Assembly (NCBI RefSeq): GCF_019428685.1
Contig: NZ_CP080096.1
Coordinates: 1,178,001-1,242,000 of the forward strand
Reading direction: 5' to 3'
DNA: 64,000 nucleotides
Origin: Paraburkholderia edwinii
Lineage (GTDB): Bacteria; Pseudomonadota; Gammaproteobacteria; Burkholderiales; Burkholderiaceae
Made by a program: the position numbers and the translations under genes. The notes beneath the pieces were generated by a model, which had not been told where the DNA came from, did no database searches, and saw nothing but the letters and a program-made list of their open reading frames with translations. Positions 8,584 to 17,569 of this stretch are shown one piece after another (within the stretch, counting starts at the first letter, position 1; the number at the start of each line of letters is the position of its first letter).

Positions 8584-9606
8584 TCACGCGCCTAGCCATT
8601 CCGCCCTCATCCATTCATCGATCGCGCGGCATACATCGAGCGGCTGTTCCAGCATGATGTTGTGTCCGCCGTCGATCGTCACTTCAGTCAATCGCTCGCA
8701 ATCCTCGCGCATCGGCTCGGCGAGGCGGCTTGTCGTCGTGTCGCAAACGGCGTCGTTGCTCGCGTGAATGAACATCGACGGTAGCGCGATGCGTCCGAAG
8801 TTTGGCGCTCGAGCCGCATAGGCAAGATTGGCCACGTCGTTCATATACCATGCGTTAGCGCCGGCGAAGCCGGTCTCGGTGAATGCCGCCACCAGCGTGT
8901 CGAAGTCGTCCTGACCGAGTAGCACGTTCTCGCGCGGCGTCGCTGGCGCACGACGCGCCGCGCCGAACCAGCCGTTTTGCGCGCGAATGCCTGCTGTAAA
9001 GGCCGGCACATCGGGCGCGCGCTTAGGCCGCCTTTGGTAAAGCAGCGCAAGCGTTGCCGCTGTATCGGCTTCGAAGTCCTTTGCGGCCCGTGTGAAATGT
9101 TCGCGGTAGAACAGCCAGTAATCCCATTGACCCACCGGATAACGCTCTTCCGCATAGAGGTCGCGATCGATCAGAGGCAGCATCGTAGGCAACGCAAAGC
9201 CGCGCGCGACATAGGGAACACAAAGGTTGATCACGCCCGCGCATCGGTCCGCGTGATGCGAGGCCATCGACCATGCAACCGGGCTGCCCCAGTCGTGTCC
9301 GACCCAGAGAGCCGGCGTGCCGCCCAGCGCGTCGTGCAGCTCGACCATGTCGGCGACGAATTCGGGTATCGCATAGGCAGCCGTGAAATCGGGCCGCGAC
9401 GATCCGCCGTAGCCACGCATGTCGGGCGCCACGCAACGCCAGCCGCGCGCCGCGAAATGCTCGATCTGCTGCCGCCATACGAGCCCGATTGCGGGCCAGC
9501 CGTGCAGAAAGATCATGAGCGGTCCTTGCTGCGGGCCGGCCTCGATCCATGCCGTCCGATGACGGGCGGTCTCGATGCTATGTCCCGTTGAGATCACTTC
9601 ATTCAC
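8584..9606 (-). CDS. Epoxide hydrolase-like alpha/beta hydrolase
   Basis: A 340-residue hydrolase of the epoxide hydrolase/haloalkane dehalogenase branch. The HGWP oxyanion motif is at residues 35-38, the nucleophile is Asp105 in GHDWG (Asp rather than Ser, as in epoxide hydrolases) and the general base is the His of DGGHNIML near the C terminus. Lid-domain tyrosines expected to hold the epoxide are plausible but not assigned. The start is GTG at 9606, preceded by GAGGAG. Monocistronic and convergent with the SMP-30 gene. Known family reaction: epoxide to vicinal diol; the natural substrate here is unknown. Confidence 0.82.
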   Translation of the reverse strand: MNEVISTGHSIETARHRTAWIEAGPQQGPLMIFLHGWPAIGLVWRQQIEHFAARGWRCVAPDMRGYGGSSRPDFTAAYAIPEFVADMVELHDALGGTPALWVGHDWGSPVAWSMASHHADRCAGVINLCVPYVARGFALPTMLPLIDRDLYAEERYPVGQWDYWLFYREHFTRAAKDFEADTAATLALLYQRRPKRAPDVPAFTAGIRAQNGWFGAARRAPATPRENVLLGQDDFDTLVAAFTETGFAGANAWYMNDVANLAYAARAPNFGRIALPSMFIHASNDAVCDTTTSRLAEPMREDCERLTEVTIDGGHNIMLEQPLDVCRAIDEWMRAEWLGA

Positions 9607-9740
9607 GATTCGACTCCTCGCACATTCCGTTTATCGGGTAGATGAACCTTGCAGGGTGGTTCATCCGGCGCGGCGTGGACAGGCCATTCGCGAAGGCAGT
9701 ATATGAGTTACGAAGGCTCGGCCATCAGGCAACCGGCAAA

Positions 9741-10511
9741 TCAGACTCCGGCGAACCAGTCGTATCCCTGCTGCTCCCAATACCCGCCGGGGAACGTATT
9801 GGTTACCTCGATGGCTTCAATATTTTTCGCACTCTTGAATCCGAGCTTAGTCGGAATCCGTAACCGCACCGGTGCGCCCCACTGCGGCTCGAGCGGTTTC
9901 GAGTCGAAATCGAGCGCGAGCAGGGTTTGCGGATGCAGCGCGCTCGCCATGTCGATACTGGTCGAGTAACCGTCGAAGCAGGTGAACGCGACATAGCGCG
10001 CGCTCAGATCCGCGCCGATATGACGAAGAAACACATGCAGCGGTACGCCGCGCCACTGGCCGATCTGGCTCCAGCCTTCGATGCAGATATGCCGCGTAAT
10101 CTGGCTCTCCTGCGGCAGCGCCATCAGCGCCTCAAGCGTCCAGGGCCGTTTCTCGGCAACCTGTCCTGCCACATTGAGCACCCAGCCATCGGGCACGTCG
10201 CGCACCTGCCACTCCGGATAATAGGCATTGAAGCGAAAAGGCCGTGTGATCGCGCTTGCCGGATACGTCTGCACGAGCCGATCGCGGCTGAATAGCGCGG
10301 CTTGCACCCGGTCGTCGAAGCGAAGGATCGATTCGAGCGCGGCGTCGACGCCCGAATGGGTCGAGAGGTCGCAGCCGCTCAGCAACGCGAGGCCGCCGAG
10401 CGAAAGGGTGCGCTTCAGGAAGCCTCGCCGGCTGACGCGGGCCAGCTGCGCCTTGATGTCGTCGGCGCTGACGGCGACGAGTTTGCGTTCGGGTTTGAGC
10501 TGGTCGGTCAC
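9741..10511 (-). CDS. Sulfite-oxidase-fold molybdopterin oxidoreductase (YedY/MsrP-like), Tat substrate
   Basis: A 256-residue exported molybdoenzyme. The twin-arginine motif SRRGFLKRTL (Arg28-Arg29) is followed by a hydrophobic run ending LLSGC, a lipobox with Cys47, so this may be a Tat-exported lipoprotein. The Mo-ligand is Cys143 in HICIEGWSQIG, the diagnostic loop of the sulfite oxidase fold; WRGVPL follows as in MsrP. The start is GTG at 10511 and overlaps the stop of the cytochrome gene by four bases (GTGA), so the two are translationally coupled. The electron donor is inferred to be the membrane cytochrome b encoded next to it rather than an MsrQ protein. Substrate unknown. Confidence 0.85.
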   Translation of the reverse strand: MTDQLKPERKLVAVSADDIKAQLARVSRRGFLKRTLSLGGLALLSGCDLSTHSGVDAALESILRFDDRVQAALFSRDRLVQTYPASAITRPFRFNAYYPEWQVRDVPDGWVLNVAGQVAEKRPWTLEALMALPQESQITRHICIEGWSQIGQWRGVPLHVFLRHIGADLSARYVAFTCFDGYSTSIDMASALHPQTLLALDFDSKPLEPQWGAPVRLRIPTKLGFKSAKNIEAIEVTNTFPGGYWEQQGYDWFAGV

Positions 10512-11134
10512 CGCTGTTCCTCCGTTTCGCGGGGCGCGGCAACGATCATCGATTTCAACGTGCGAGGATGGATCGCGACGAGCGTCACATGAATGACGGC
10601 AAACGCGACAATCCCGAACATGATCGCGAGATGGATATGGCGCGCGAGCGGATAGCCGCCGAACACCGACGCGAGCCAGCCGAACTGCACCGGCTTCCAG
10701 ATCGCGAGCCCAGTCGCCACCTGCACGACGATGGCGACGATCACGCCGACATAGAGCCCGCGTTGCACCGCGTTGTAGTGCCCGAGCCGATGTCCGAGCC
10801 TGAAACGCAGCGCGGCAACCATATCGCGCGCGAATGCGCCGGGCGACGGCGGCCGCAGATCGTCGCGGAAGTGTCCCGATGCAAAGCCGTAAATCAGATA
10901 GGCGAGCCCGTCCGCGCACAGCAGCCACATCGCGCTGAGATGCCACGCGAGGGCGCCGCCGAGCCAGCCGCCGAGGCCCGTCCACGCTGGAAAAACGAAC
11001 GGCAGGTCGGGCGACGCATTGTAGATTTCCCAGCCGCTGAAAATCATGCATCCCATCGCGTAGACGCCGATCCAGTGCATCACGCGGATCGGAACCGGAT
11101 GAGCGGGCCGCGATGACCCAGGAGCATTGCGCAT
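10508..11134 (-). CDS. Cytochrome b561-family membrane subunit
   Basis: A 208-residue membrane protein with four predicted helices and conserved histidines for two b hemes, e.g. RVMHWIGVYAMG in helix 1, WHLSAMWLL in helix 2 and the HIHLAIMFGIVAFAVIHVTLV region in the last helices. It resembles the cytochrome b subunits of Ni,Fe-hydrogenase and thiosulfate reductase. ATG at 11134 follows a strong GAGGAG. It is co-transcribed with the molybdoenzyme gene and most likely passes quinol electrons to it in the periplasm (inference from the GTGA overlap). The gene is separated from the upstream secreted protein gene by an intrinsic terminator. Confidence 0.85.
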   Translation of the reverse strand: MRNAPGSSRPAHPVPIRVMHWIGVYAMGCMIFSGWEIYNASPDLPFVFPAWTGLGGWLGGALAWHLSAMWLLCADGLAYLIYGFASGHFRDDLRPPSPGAFARDMVAALRFRLGHRLGHYNAVQRGLYVGVIVAIVVQVATGLAIWKPVQFGWLASVFGGYPLARHIHLAIMFGIVAFAVIHVTLVAIHPRTLKSMIVAAPRETEEQR

Positions 11135-11165
11135 CGGCGTCTCCTCAAAATGACGTTGGCATGAC

Positions 11166-11192
11166 AAAACAGCCCGGTGCAAAACCGGGCTG
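11166..11192 (-). terminator. Rho-independent terminator
   Basis: On the minus strand a 9-bp perfect stem (CAGCCCGGT 11170-11178 with ACCGGGCTG 11184-11192) and a 5-nt loop are followed by TTTT (11169-11166). It ends the transcript of the secreted protein gene at 11197-11889. Confidence 0.85.
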
Positions 11193-11196
11193 CGGC

Positions 11197-11889
11197 TTAC
11201 ATCGGGGGCTTCACGCCGTCGATACCGACCGCGACGAGGCCTGCCTTCGCCTGACCGTTATCCGTGACCGCCTGCACGAAGACTGACGCGCCTTTCATCA
11301 GGTCCGCCGTCGAACCGGGACGGAACGTGACGATCGGTGCGGTCGGCGGCACGAGGATGCTTTGTTCGCCGCCTTTATAGGAAACCGTCAGCTTCTTGAC
11401 GCCGTTCTGCGCGGACGACGCGCTTACGCTGCCGTTCGTCATTGCACTGTTGACCGATGCGCCGGACGGCGCCGAAACGGCTGCGACGTTGCCGTTCGTC
11501 ATCGCGCTCGCCGTGGTCGAGTGACCGCCGGCCAGCGTCGTATCGGGCAGCTTGTCCCACGCATAGTGGCCTTCGCCGACGCCTTTCATCGCGGCCGGAA
11601 AGACCACCACTTCGAGCGCGACCTGCGTCGGGCCGACGCTTTTGGTCGCCGTGCCGATGTAGCTGCCTTGCTCGATCTTGTCGAGACTCGAATTGATCAC
11701 GCCAAGGTACTTCGTGTCGCCGGTAAGGGCGATCGGCAGATCCTCTCCCGCCGTGGTGTGCACGACGATCTTGCTGGCATCGACCGACGCAATGGTGCCG
11801 CGAATCCGCGCAGGCGCGGTGGGCGGGGCGGCAATGGCCGTTACGCTGGAGAACAGGAGGGCCGCAAGCGCGATACTGATTCGTTTCAT
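11197..11889 (-). CDS. Secreted protein of unknown function (DUF5666-like)
   Basis: A 230-residue exported protein. Residues 1-20 are a signal peptide (MKRISIALAALLFSSVTAIA). The N-terminal half (residues ~28-100) has short beta strands of the type RIRGTIASVDASKIVVHTTAG, resembling DUF5666/OB-like domains. The middle is Ser/Ala/Asn-rich with an internal repeat SAMTNGNV / SAMTNGSV about 20 residues apart. The C-terminal part (~175-230) is again beta-rich with ILVPPTAPIVTF. ATG at 11889 follows AAAAAGGAACG. No function is known to me. It precedes the cytochrome/molybdoenzyme genes but has its own terminator. Confidence 0.65.
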   Translation of the reverse strand: MKRISIALAALLFSSVTAIAAPPTAPARIRGTIASVDASKIVVHTTAGEDLPIALTGDTKYLGVINSSLDKIEQGSYIGTATKSVGPTQVALEVVVFPAAMKGVGEGHYAWDKLPDTTLAGGHSTTASAMTNGNVAAVSAPSGASVNSAMTNGSVSASSAQNGVKKLTVSYKGGEQSILVPPTAPIVTFRPGSTADLMKGASVFVQAVTDNGQAKAGLVAVGIDGVKPPM

Positions 11890-12065
11890 CGTCGTTCCTT
11901 TTTGGGCTAAGTGGAGAGTGGACCGGCCGGCATCGGGATGCATCGATATGCATCGAGCGCGTAAGTCACAGCATGATGCTGCACGGGCGTTGCCGGTATC
12001 GGTCAAATGTCCGATGCGGGCGATCACTGACCAGAACGGCCAGTGCCATCGGGAATTCCGCGCAC

Positions 12066-12095
12066 AAAAAAAGACCGGGGCGCGAGGCCCCGGTC
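12066..12095 (-). terminator. Rho-independent terminator of the aldehyde dehydrogenase gene
   Basis: On the minus strand a 9-bp GC-rich stem (GACCGGGGC 12073-12081 with GCCCCGGTC 12087-12095), 5-nt loop, then seven Ts (12072-12066). It lies about 80 bp past the stop codon of the dehydrogenase gene. Confidence 0.92.
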
Positions 12096-12175
12096 CAGTG
12101 TGCTGCATCGAGCGCAAATAAGTGCAAATACGGAAATACAGTAAAGGCGCATTTGCGCGTGCGGATTGCCTTGCC

Positions 12176-13621
12176 TTACACCGACATGACCGTCACTGAC
12201 TTCGTCACGAGGTACGGCTCGAGCGCTTCCGGTCCGCCTTCCGAGCCATAGCCCGAATCCTTGACGCCGCCGAACGGCATTTCCGGCCACGGCGTGGCCG
12301 GCTGGTTGATCCACAGCATGCCGACTTCGAGCGAATTCGACAGCAGATGCACATTGCGGAACGAGCGCGTGAAGGCATAACTCGCGAGACCGTACGGCAG
12401 GCGGTTGGCTTCCGCAATCGCATCCTCGAGCTTATCGAAGCCGCGAATCGCCGCGATCGGGCCGAACGGCTCTTCGTTGAACACGTCGGCGTCGAGCGGC
12501 ACTTCGGTCAGCACGGTCGGCCGGAAGAAGTTGCCCGCGTCGGAGAAGCGCTCGCCGCCGGTGGCCACCGTCGCGCCTTTCTCGCGTGCATTGGCGACGA
12601 TGTTTGTCATCGCGGTCAAACGGCGCGGATTCGCGAGCGGCCCGAGCGTCGTGCCTTCGGCGAGGCCGTCGCCGAGCTTCAGGCTTTCCGCGTGCTTGAC
12701 CAGCGCGCGCGCGAAATCTTCGCGCACGCTGTTGTGCACGAGGAAGCGTGTCGGCGAAATGCAAACCTGGCCTGCGTTACGGAATTTGGCGCCGCCCGAG
12801 GCGCGCACGGCGAGTTCGAGATCGGCGTCTTCAGCGACGATCACCGGTGCATGGCCACCGAGTTCCATCGTCGCGCGCTTCATATGCTGGCCGGCCAGCG
12901 CCGCCAGTTGCTTGCCGACGGCCGTCGAACCCGTGAACGTCACCTTACGGATCGCCGGATGCGAAATCAGGAAGCGCGAGATTTCGGCGGGGTCGCCGTA
13001 CACCAGGCCGACCACACCGGCCGGCACGCCCGCGTCGACAAACGCGCGCAGCAGCTGGGCAGGCGACGCCGGCGTTTCTTCCGGGGCTTTCACGATAAAC
13101 GAGCAGCCGGTGGTGAGCGCCGCGGACAGTTTCCGCACGACCTGGTTGACCGGGAAGTTCCACGGCGTAAACGCCGCGACCGGCCCGACCGGTTCCTTGA
13201 TGACCGTCTGCTGCGCGGCCGGATTACGCGGCGGCACGATGCGGCCATACACGCGGCGGCCTTCGTCGGCGAACCAGTCGATGATATCGGCGCCCGACAT
13301 GACTTCGATGCGCGCTTCGGCGAACGGCTTGCCCTGTTCCTGCGTCATCAGCCGCGCGATCGAATCGGCACGCTCGCGCAGCAGTGCGGCGGCCTTGCGC
13401 ATCATTGCCGCGCGGTCGAATGCCGGAACCTTGCGCCAGGCTTCGAAACCACGTTGCGCGGCGGCGACCGCGCGCTCCAGATCGGCGACGCCGGCATGCG
13501 CGACCTTGCCGATCACGTTGCCGGTTGCGGGGTTGACGACGTCGATGGTTTTGCCGCTTGCGCTAGCGCACCATTCGCCGTCGATAAGCAAAAGGGTATC
13601 GGTGTAGGTTGCGGTGTCCAT
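12176..13621 (-). CDS. NAD(P)+-dependent succinate-semialdehyde dehydrogenase-like ALDH
   Basis: A 481-residue aldehyde dehydrogenase of the GabD/SSADH class. It has the Rossmann cofactor loops FTGSTAVGK (~231-239) and WNFPVNQ, the catalytic Glu in TMELGGHAP (~254-262) and the catalytic Cys in [12 protein letters not shown] (~288). The C terminus has [21 protein letters not shown], typical of the family. ATG 13621 has GGAG six bases upstream; an upstream ATG at 13669 lacks support. Oxidises an aliphatic semialdehyde to the acid. The pairing with 4-aminobutyrate catabolism is by family resemblance; there is no GabT nearby, so other substrates such as glutarate or xylonate-pathway semialdehydes are possible. 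Confidence 0.85.
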   Translation of the reverse strand: MDTATYTDTLLLIDGEWCASASGKTIDVVNPATGNVIGKVAHAGVADLERAVAAAQRGFEAWRKVPAFDRAAMMRKAAALLRERADSIARLMTQEQGKPFAEARIEVMSGADIIDWFADEGRRVYGRIVPPRNPAAQQTVIKEPVGPVAAFTPWNFPVNQVVRKLSAALTTGCSFIVKAPEETPASPAQLLRAFVDAGVPAGVVGLVYGDPAEISRFLISHPAIRKVTFTGSTAVGKQLAALAGQHMKRATMELGGHAPVIVAEDADLELAVRASGGAKFRNAGQVCISPTRFLVHNSVREDFARALVKHAESLKLGDGLAEGTTLGPLANPRRLTAMTNIVANAREKGATVATGGERFSDAGNFFRPTVLTEVPLDADVFNEEPFGPIAAIRGFDKLEDAIAEANRLPYGLASYAFTRSFRNVHLLSNSLEVGMLWINQPATPWPEMPFGGVKDSGYGSEGGPEALEPYLVTKSVTVMSV

Positions 13622-13890
13622 GGTTCTCCGGATTGTGTTGGAGTAAAGGTCGACGCGACCGCGATACAAGCGGCCGGGCGTGGCGAGGGATGCTAAATGT
13701 GTATGTGAACAGGAAGTGAAACGGACGTCTCCATCCCTTAATGTTACAGAGAGTTCGCGGCGCCTGCTTGAGGTGTGCTGGTGGTGCGCTGGTCATCTGC
13801 AAAAGTTCTGAATGCGAACGACCGGGAAATAGGCGTCGCGGCGCCGGCGTGATACAAAGTAGGCCGGATGCATATCACAAGGCAACGGAG

Positions 13891-14520
13891 ATGACGATCG
13901 AATCCCATCTGGCGAGAATCCGCGCAAAAACGGCTAACGGCGAGCGCCTGATTATCGGACTCACGGGCGCGCCCGGCGCGGGCAAGTCGACGCTTGCGCA
14001 GATGCTGGTCGAACATCTGGGCAGCGAGGCCGTGGTCGTGCCGATGGACGGCTATCACCTTGCGAACACGGTGCTTGCGCAGCTCGGCCGCGCGGACCGC
14101 AAGGGCGCGGAAGATACCTTCGACAGCGCGGGGTATGTGGCGCTGCTGCGCCGTCTGCGCGCGCAGGGCAACGATGAAATCGTCTATGCGCCGGTGTTCC
14201 GGCGCGAGATCGAGGAACCGATTGCCAATGCGATTCCGGTTTTGCCGGAAACGCCCGTCGTCATTACCGAGGGCAATTATCTGTTGCTCGAGCGCGGCCA
14301 TTGGCGGCATGTGCGCGAGCTTATCGACGAAATCTGGTTCGTCGATATCGACGGCGATCTGCGTCGCGAGCGGCTGATCGCACGTCACATGCATTTTGGG
14401 CGGTCTGCCGCGGCCGCGAAGGAATGGGTCGAACGCAGCGATGAAGCCAATGCGCGTCTGATCGATGCCACGCGAGATCGAGCCGACTACGTGATCGATC
14501 TCGCGCCCGGCAAGCAATGA
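13891..14520 (+). CDS. P-loop nucleoside/nucleotide kinase family protein
   Basis: A 209-residue kinase of the phosphoribulokinase/uridine kinase/PanK fold. Walker A GAPGAGKST spans residues 26-34; the VVPMDGYHLAN segment (~50-60) is the acceptor-binding loop of this family; the Walker B-like VVITEGNYLLLE (~126-137) and an arginine lid (RRERLIARH, ~160-168) follow. Similar proteins are annotated as nucleoside/nucleotide kinase or fructose transport kinase FrcK-like; the true substrate is unknown. ATG 13891 comes after AAGGCAACGGAG. Divergent from the aldehyde dehydrogenase gene. Three 14-bp repeats follow its stop codon. Confidence 0.8.
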   Translation: MTIESHLARIRAKTANGERLIIGLTGAPGAGKSTLAQMLVEHLGSEAVVVPMDGYHLANTVLAQLGRADRKGAEDTFDSAGYVALLRRLRAQGNDEIVYAPVFRREIEEPIANAIPVLPETPVVITEGNYLLLERGHWRHVRELIDEIWFVDIDGDLRRERLIARHMHFGRSAAAAKEWVERSDEANARLIDATRDRADYVIDLAPGKQ

Positions 14521-14551
14521 GAAAAGATTTTCGGTTGACCGCCGACTAGCG

Positions 14552-14593
14552 TATCGAGAGAAAGGTACCGAAAGAAAGGTATCGAAAGAAAGC
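14552..14593. repeat. 14-bp tandem repeat, three copies
   Basis: The near-identical units TATCGAGAGAAAGG (14552), TACCGAAAGAAAGG (14566) and TATCGAAAGAAAGC (14580) have a 14-bp period and lie between two convergent genes. Confidence 0.9.
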
Positions 14594-14614
14594 GAAGCGT
14601 TCGCCCTGCGCCTG

Positions 14615-15388
14615 TCAGTTGCGGCCGGACATCACGCCGCCGTCGACGTCCCATATCGCGCCCGTGACCCAACCGGCCTTGTCCGACAGCAGGAACGTCA
14701 CGACTTCGGCGACATCCTGCGGCGTGCCGATGCGGCCGAGCGGATGGAAGCTGTTGAAGCCTTGCAGCGCGCTATGCACCTCGGCCTTCGGAATAAAGCC
14801 TTCGTAGATCGGCGTTTGCACGACCGCCGGCGACACCGCGTTGACGCGGATCCGCTTTGACGCCAGTTCCATCGCGAGGTGCTGCGTCAGCGAATGCAGG
14901 CCCGCCTTGGCCATCGAGTATGCCGACGACGGCGTGGCCGCAATGGCTTGCCGCGCCCACATCGAACCGATATTGACGATCGCGCCGGGGCGATCGCGCG
15001 CAACGAGATTGGCCACGACCGTCTGCGTGATAAAGAACGTCGCCCTGTTGAGCTTCATGTACTGGTCGTAGTCGGCTTCCTGATGCTCGAGAAAGGGCTT
15101 CGGAAAGAACACGCCGGCCGCATTGACCAGCAGGTCGATGTCGGGATGCTGTTCGCCGATGGTCTTGAGCAGCGCGGCGACGTCTTCGTTGTTGCCGAGG
15201 TTCACCGTCAGCGAGGCAACCGTGCCTGACGCAGCCAGTTCCTTGCGCGCCTCTTCAGTCTTCTCAGGACGGTGGCCCACGATTACCGCGCTGCCGCCTC
15301 CCGCGAGCACCGTTCGCGCCGTCGCGAGACCGATGCCGCTCGTGCCGCCGATCACCAGCAGCTTCTTACCCTTGAATTGATCGCTCAC
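14615..15388 (-). CDS. SDR family NAD(P)-dependent oxidoreductase
   Basis: A 257-residue classical short-chain dehydrogenase. The cofactor motif GGTSGIG is near residues 14-20, NAAG near 88-91, and the catalytic Tyr/Lys pair is in [10 protein letters not shown] (YxxxK, ~150-154), with Ser in NIGSMWA. The C-terminal [14 protein letters not shown] is typical of a full-length SDR. Start chosen at GTG 15388, preceded by AAGGAATGG; a TTG at 15424 would add 12 residues. It is divergent from a LysR-type gene, the usual arrangement for a target and its regulator, and the gap holds repeated TGAAAGAAA motifs. The substrate is unknown. Confidence 0.88.
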   Translation of the reverse strand: MSDQFKGKKLLVIGGTSGIGLATARTVLAGGGSAVIVGHRPEKTEEARKELAASGTVASLTVNLGNNEDVAALLKTIGEQHPDIDLLVNAAGVFFPKPFLEHQEADYDQYMKLNRATFFITQTVVANLVARDRPGAIVNIGSMWARQAIAATPSSAYSMAKAGLHSLTQHLAMELASKRIRVNAVSPAVVQTPIYEGFIPKAEVHSALQGFNSFHPLGRIGTPQDVAEVVTFLLSDKAGWVTGAIWDVDGGVMSGRN

Positions 15389-15424
15389 TTGCCATTCCTT
15401 TTCCGGTCGATCGACAGGAGTCAA

Positions 15425-15609
15425 TTGAAAGAAAGTCCGGCATCATGCTGAAAGAAAAACTTAATATTTCGGCTGACACCGGATGGCCCGCTGCCGGTTT
15501 CGAACATGGGGCAACCGGATGCAACGAGGCCTATATTTATCAGAGATTCTTCGCCGCTTCACTGTGGGCGGCAAATGAGATAAAGTTTGAGGGATTGAAA
15601 GAAAAACTT
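15425..15609. promoter_or_regulatory. Direct repeats between SDR and LysR genes (candidate operators)
   Basis: TGAAAGAAAAACTT occurs exactly at 15449-15462 and 15596-15609, and TTGAAAGAAAG at 15425-15435. The region is AT-rich relative to its surroundings. By position these are candidate binding sites of the divergently encoded LysR-type regulator; the LysR consensus T-N11-A is too loose to confirm it by eye. Confidence 0.45.
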
Positions 15610-15676
15610 TACCGTCACTCACGATCCCGGCGTTGGCCTAGCATCCATCCTGGCATCGACATCGACCCCGCGCCGC

Positions 15677-16591
15677 ATGAAATCGCCTGTCCATCTGAAC
15701 GCGTTGCGCGCCTTCGAAGCGAGCGCGCGCCATCAAAGTTTTTCCGCGGCGGCGGCCGAACTGAACGTCACGCCCGCGGCGGTCGGCCAGCTTGTGCGCA
15801 ACCTCGAGGAGTGGCTCGGCGCGCCGCTGTTCCATCGCGGCGCCAGTGGGCGAACGCGCCTGGTTCTCACCGAAGCCGCTGAGCATGCACTGCCCGATAT
15901 CCGTGCGGGCTTCGACCGGCTCGCGCTCGGGCTCGAGCGGCTCAAGGAGGGCGTCGCCGACAGCAGCGTGCTGACCGTGACCGTCAGCCCGGCGTTTGCC
16001 GCCAAGTGGTTGCTGCCGCGCATCGACCGGTTCCAGGCCGCCTGGCCCGACATGGACGTGCGCCTCGAAACGAGTCTGAAGCCCGTCGATTTCATTGCGC
16101 GGCGCATCGATATCGGCGTGCGCTACGGCATGGGAAGCTGGCCCGGCCTCGTGGCCGACAAGCTCATGGACGAAGAGGTCTATCCGGTCGCTTCGCCCGA
16201 ACGGCTACGCGGGCCGCAGCGCCTGCGCAAGCCAAACGACCTCGCACGCGAAACCCTGATCCACGATCTGTCGATGGAAGGCCACGCGGGTTTTCCGTCG
16301 TGGAACGCGTGGTTGAAAAAAGCAGACGCGACGGGCGTCGCAACCAGCCGCGGCATGAAGATCAACAATTCCGCGGCGGTGTTGCAAGCGGCTATCGAAG
16401 GTCACGGCGTCGCGCTTGCGCGCAGCGTGATGGCGCGCGACGACCTGGCGGCCGGGCGGCTCATACGGCTGTTCCCCGATATCGCCTTCACGTCGCCGCT
16501 CGCATACTTCGTGGTTTATCGGCCCGAACGCGCGAACCTGCCAGGACTCGTGGCATTTCGGGAATGGTTGTTCAAAGAGGCCATCGCTTAG
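15677..16591 (+). CDS. LysR-family transcriptional regulator (GcvA-like)
   Basis: A 304-residue LTTR. The winged HTH is at residues 1-65 (HLNALRAFEASARHQSFSAAAAELNVTPAAVGQLVRNLE) and the periplasmic-binding-fold effector domain occupies ~92-300, with GcvA-type features such as LTVTVSPAFAAKWLLPRIDRF and RIDIGVRYG. GcvA-type regulators bind upstream of a divergent gene; here that is the SDR gene, 288 bp away, which I infer is the target. No clear ribosome binding site is visible just upstream of the ATG. Effector unknown. Confidence 0.88.
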   Translation: MKSPVHLNALRAFEASARHQSFSAAAAELNVTPAAVGQLVRNLEEWLGAPLFHRGASGRTRLVLTEAAEHALPDIRAGFDRLALGLERLKEGVADSSVLTVTVSPAFAAKWLLPRIDRFQAAWPDMDVRLETSLKPVDFIARRIDIGVRYGMGSWPGLVADKLMDEEVYPVASPERLRGPQRLRKPNDLARETLIHDLSMEGHAGFPSWNAWLKKADATGVATSRGMKINNSAAVLQAAIEGHGVALARSVMARDDLAAGRLIRLFPDIAFTSPLAYFVVYRPERANLPGLVAFREWLFKEAIA

Positions 16592-16599
16592 CCTCTTTT

Positions 16600-16635
16600 C
16601 GCGCTCACGTTCGTGTTCGCGCTCACGTTTGCGTC
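16600..16635. repeat. 18-bp tandem duplication after the LysR gene
   Basis: CGCGCTCACGTTCGTGTT (16600-16617) is followed by CGCGCTCACGTTTGCGTC (16618-16635), 15 of 18 bases identical, starting nine bases after the stop codon. Confidence 0.8.
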
Positions 16636-16789
16636 GTGGTGCCGCGACCGCCCGATAAAAGGCGTTTTATGCCGCGCGAATTTCGTATTTCGCGCGGACA
16701 ACGCTTATGCTTCGTGTGCACTTGCCGTCCCGTTGATCCGCAGCAGTCCCGTTCTTAGCCTCGCACGGATAAGCATGGAGGATGCGCCA

Positions 16790-17569
16790 ATGATCGATTC
16801 GTGGTTACACAATCTTCCAATATGGGAAATGGCAATCGTCTGTTTCGCCGCGAGCTTTCTCGTGGGATGGGCGATTCACGTCGTAACAGGCCGGCTTGCC
16901 GCGGGCCCGCATGGGCGATCGTGGATGACGGTTTCGCCGGGTCTGCTGTCGCCGATCGGCGTGATCTTCGGTCTGCTTGTCGCATTCACCGCGGCGCAGG
17001 TCTGGACCGATACCGAGCGAGCCAGTGCCGCGGTCGCCGCGGAAGCGAGTGCGCTCAGATCGGTGGTGATCGTGTCCGCCGTCTTGCCGGAGGGCCCGCG
17101 CGGCCAGATTCGGGAGCTCGTCAAGGAGCACATCGAGCACGTCGTCGATGAAGAATGGCCGATGATGGCGCGCGGTGACGTGACGCTCAAAATCAGTCCG
17201 CCCGAGTTGAACAAGGCGCTTCAGCTCACGCTGTCGTTGACGCTTGAAACGCCCGGGCAGCAAACCGCGCAGCGCGAGGTGGCCACGTATCTGGAACAGG
17301 CGCTCGAGGCGCGACGCCAGCGCATTCTCGTGAGCCGCTCGGAAGTGAATCCGGTCAAGTGGCTATCGCTGATCTTTCTCGGCGGCTGCCTGCAGGTGAC
17401 GGTCGCACTCGTTCATTGTCACAACCGGCTCGGCTCCGCGGTATCGATCGGACTTTTTTCCGCGGGCTTCGCGGCGGCCATGCTGTTGATCCTCGCGCAC
17501 GACCGGCCGTTTACGGGGCAAGTCGCCGTGCGGCCCGCGTCGCTATTGCAGGTGATGCCCGATTCGTGA
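16790..17569 (+). CDS. DUF4239 (bestrophin-like) membrane protein
   Basis: A 259-residue inner-membrane protein with two N-terminal helices (~12-33 and ~52-73), a long amphipathic, coiled-coil-prone cytoplasmic or periplasmic section (~75-185) and two C-terminal helices (~193-215, ~218-238). This layout matches DUF4239 proteins, sometimes called bestrophin-like; their function is not established. ATG at 16790 is preceded by GGAGG at a spacing of eight, better than the ATG at 16775. It stands alone, with the sugar transporter operon 309 bp downstream. Confidence 0.72.
   Translation: MIDSWLHNLPIWEMAIVCFAASFLVGWAIHVVTGRLAAGPHGRSWMTVSPGLLSPIGVIFGLLVAFTAAQVWTDTERASAAVAAEASALRSVVIVSAVLPEGPRGQIRELVKEHIEHVVDEEWPMMARGDVTLKISPPELNKALQLTLSLTLETPGQQTAQREVATYLEQALEARRQRILVSRSEVNPVKWLSLIFLGGCLQVTVALVHCHNRLGSAVSIGLFSAGFAAAMLLILAHDRPFTGQVAVRPASLLQVMPDS

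Noticed and set aside
12347..13696. 449-codon plus-strand frame opposite the aldehyde dehydrogenase
   Set aside because: Antisense shadow of a gene with intact catalytic Cys and Glu; no motifs in the plus-strand product.
15445..15882. Open frame between SDR and LysR genes
   Set aside because: It overlaps the start of the LysR gene in another frame and has no domain; the second half is Arg-rich shadow sequence. The region is better read as a promoter.
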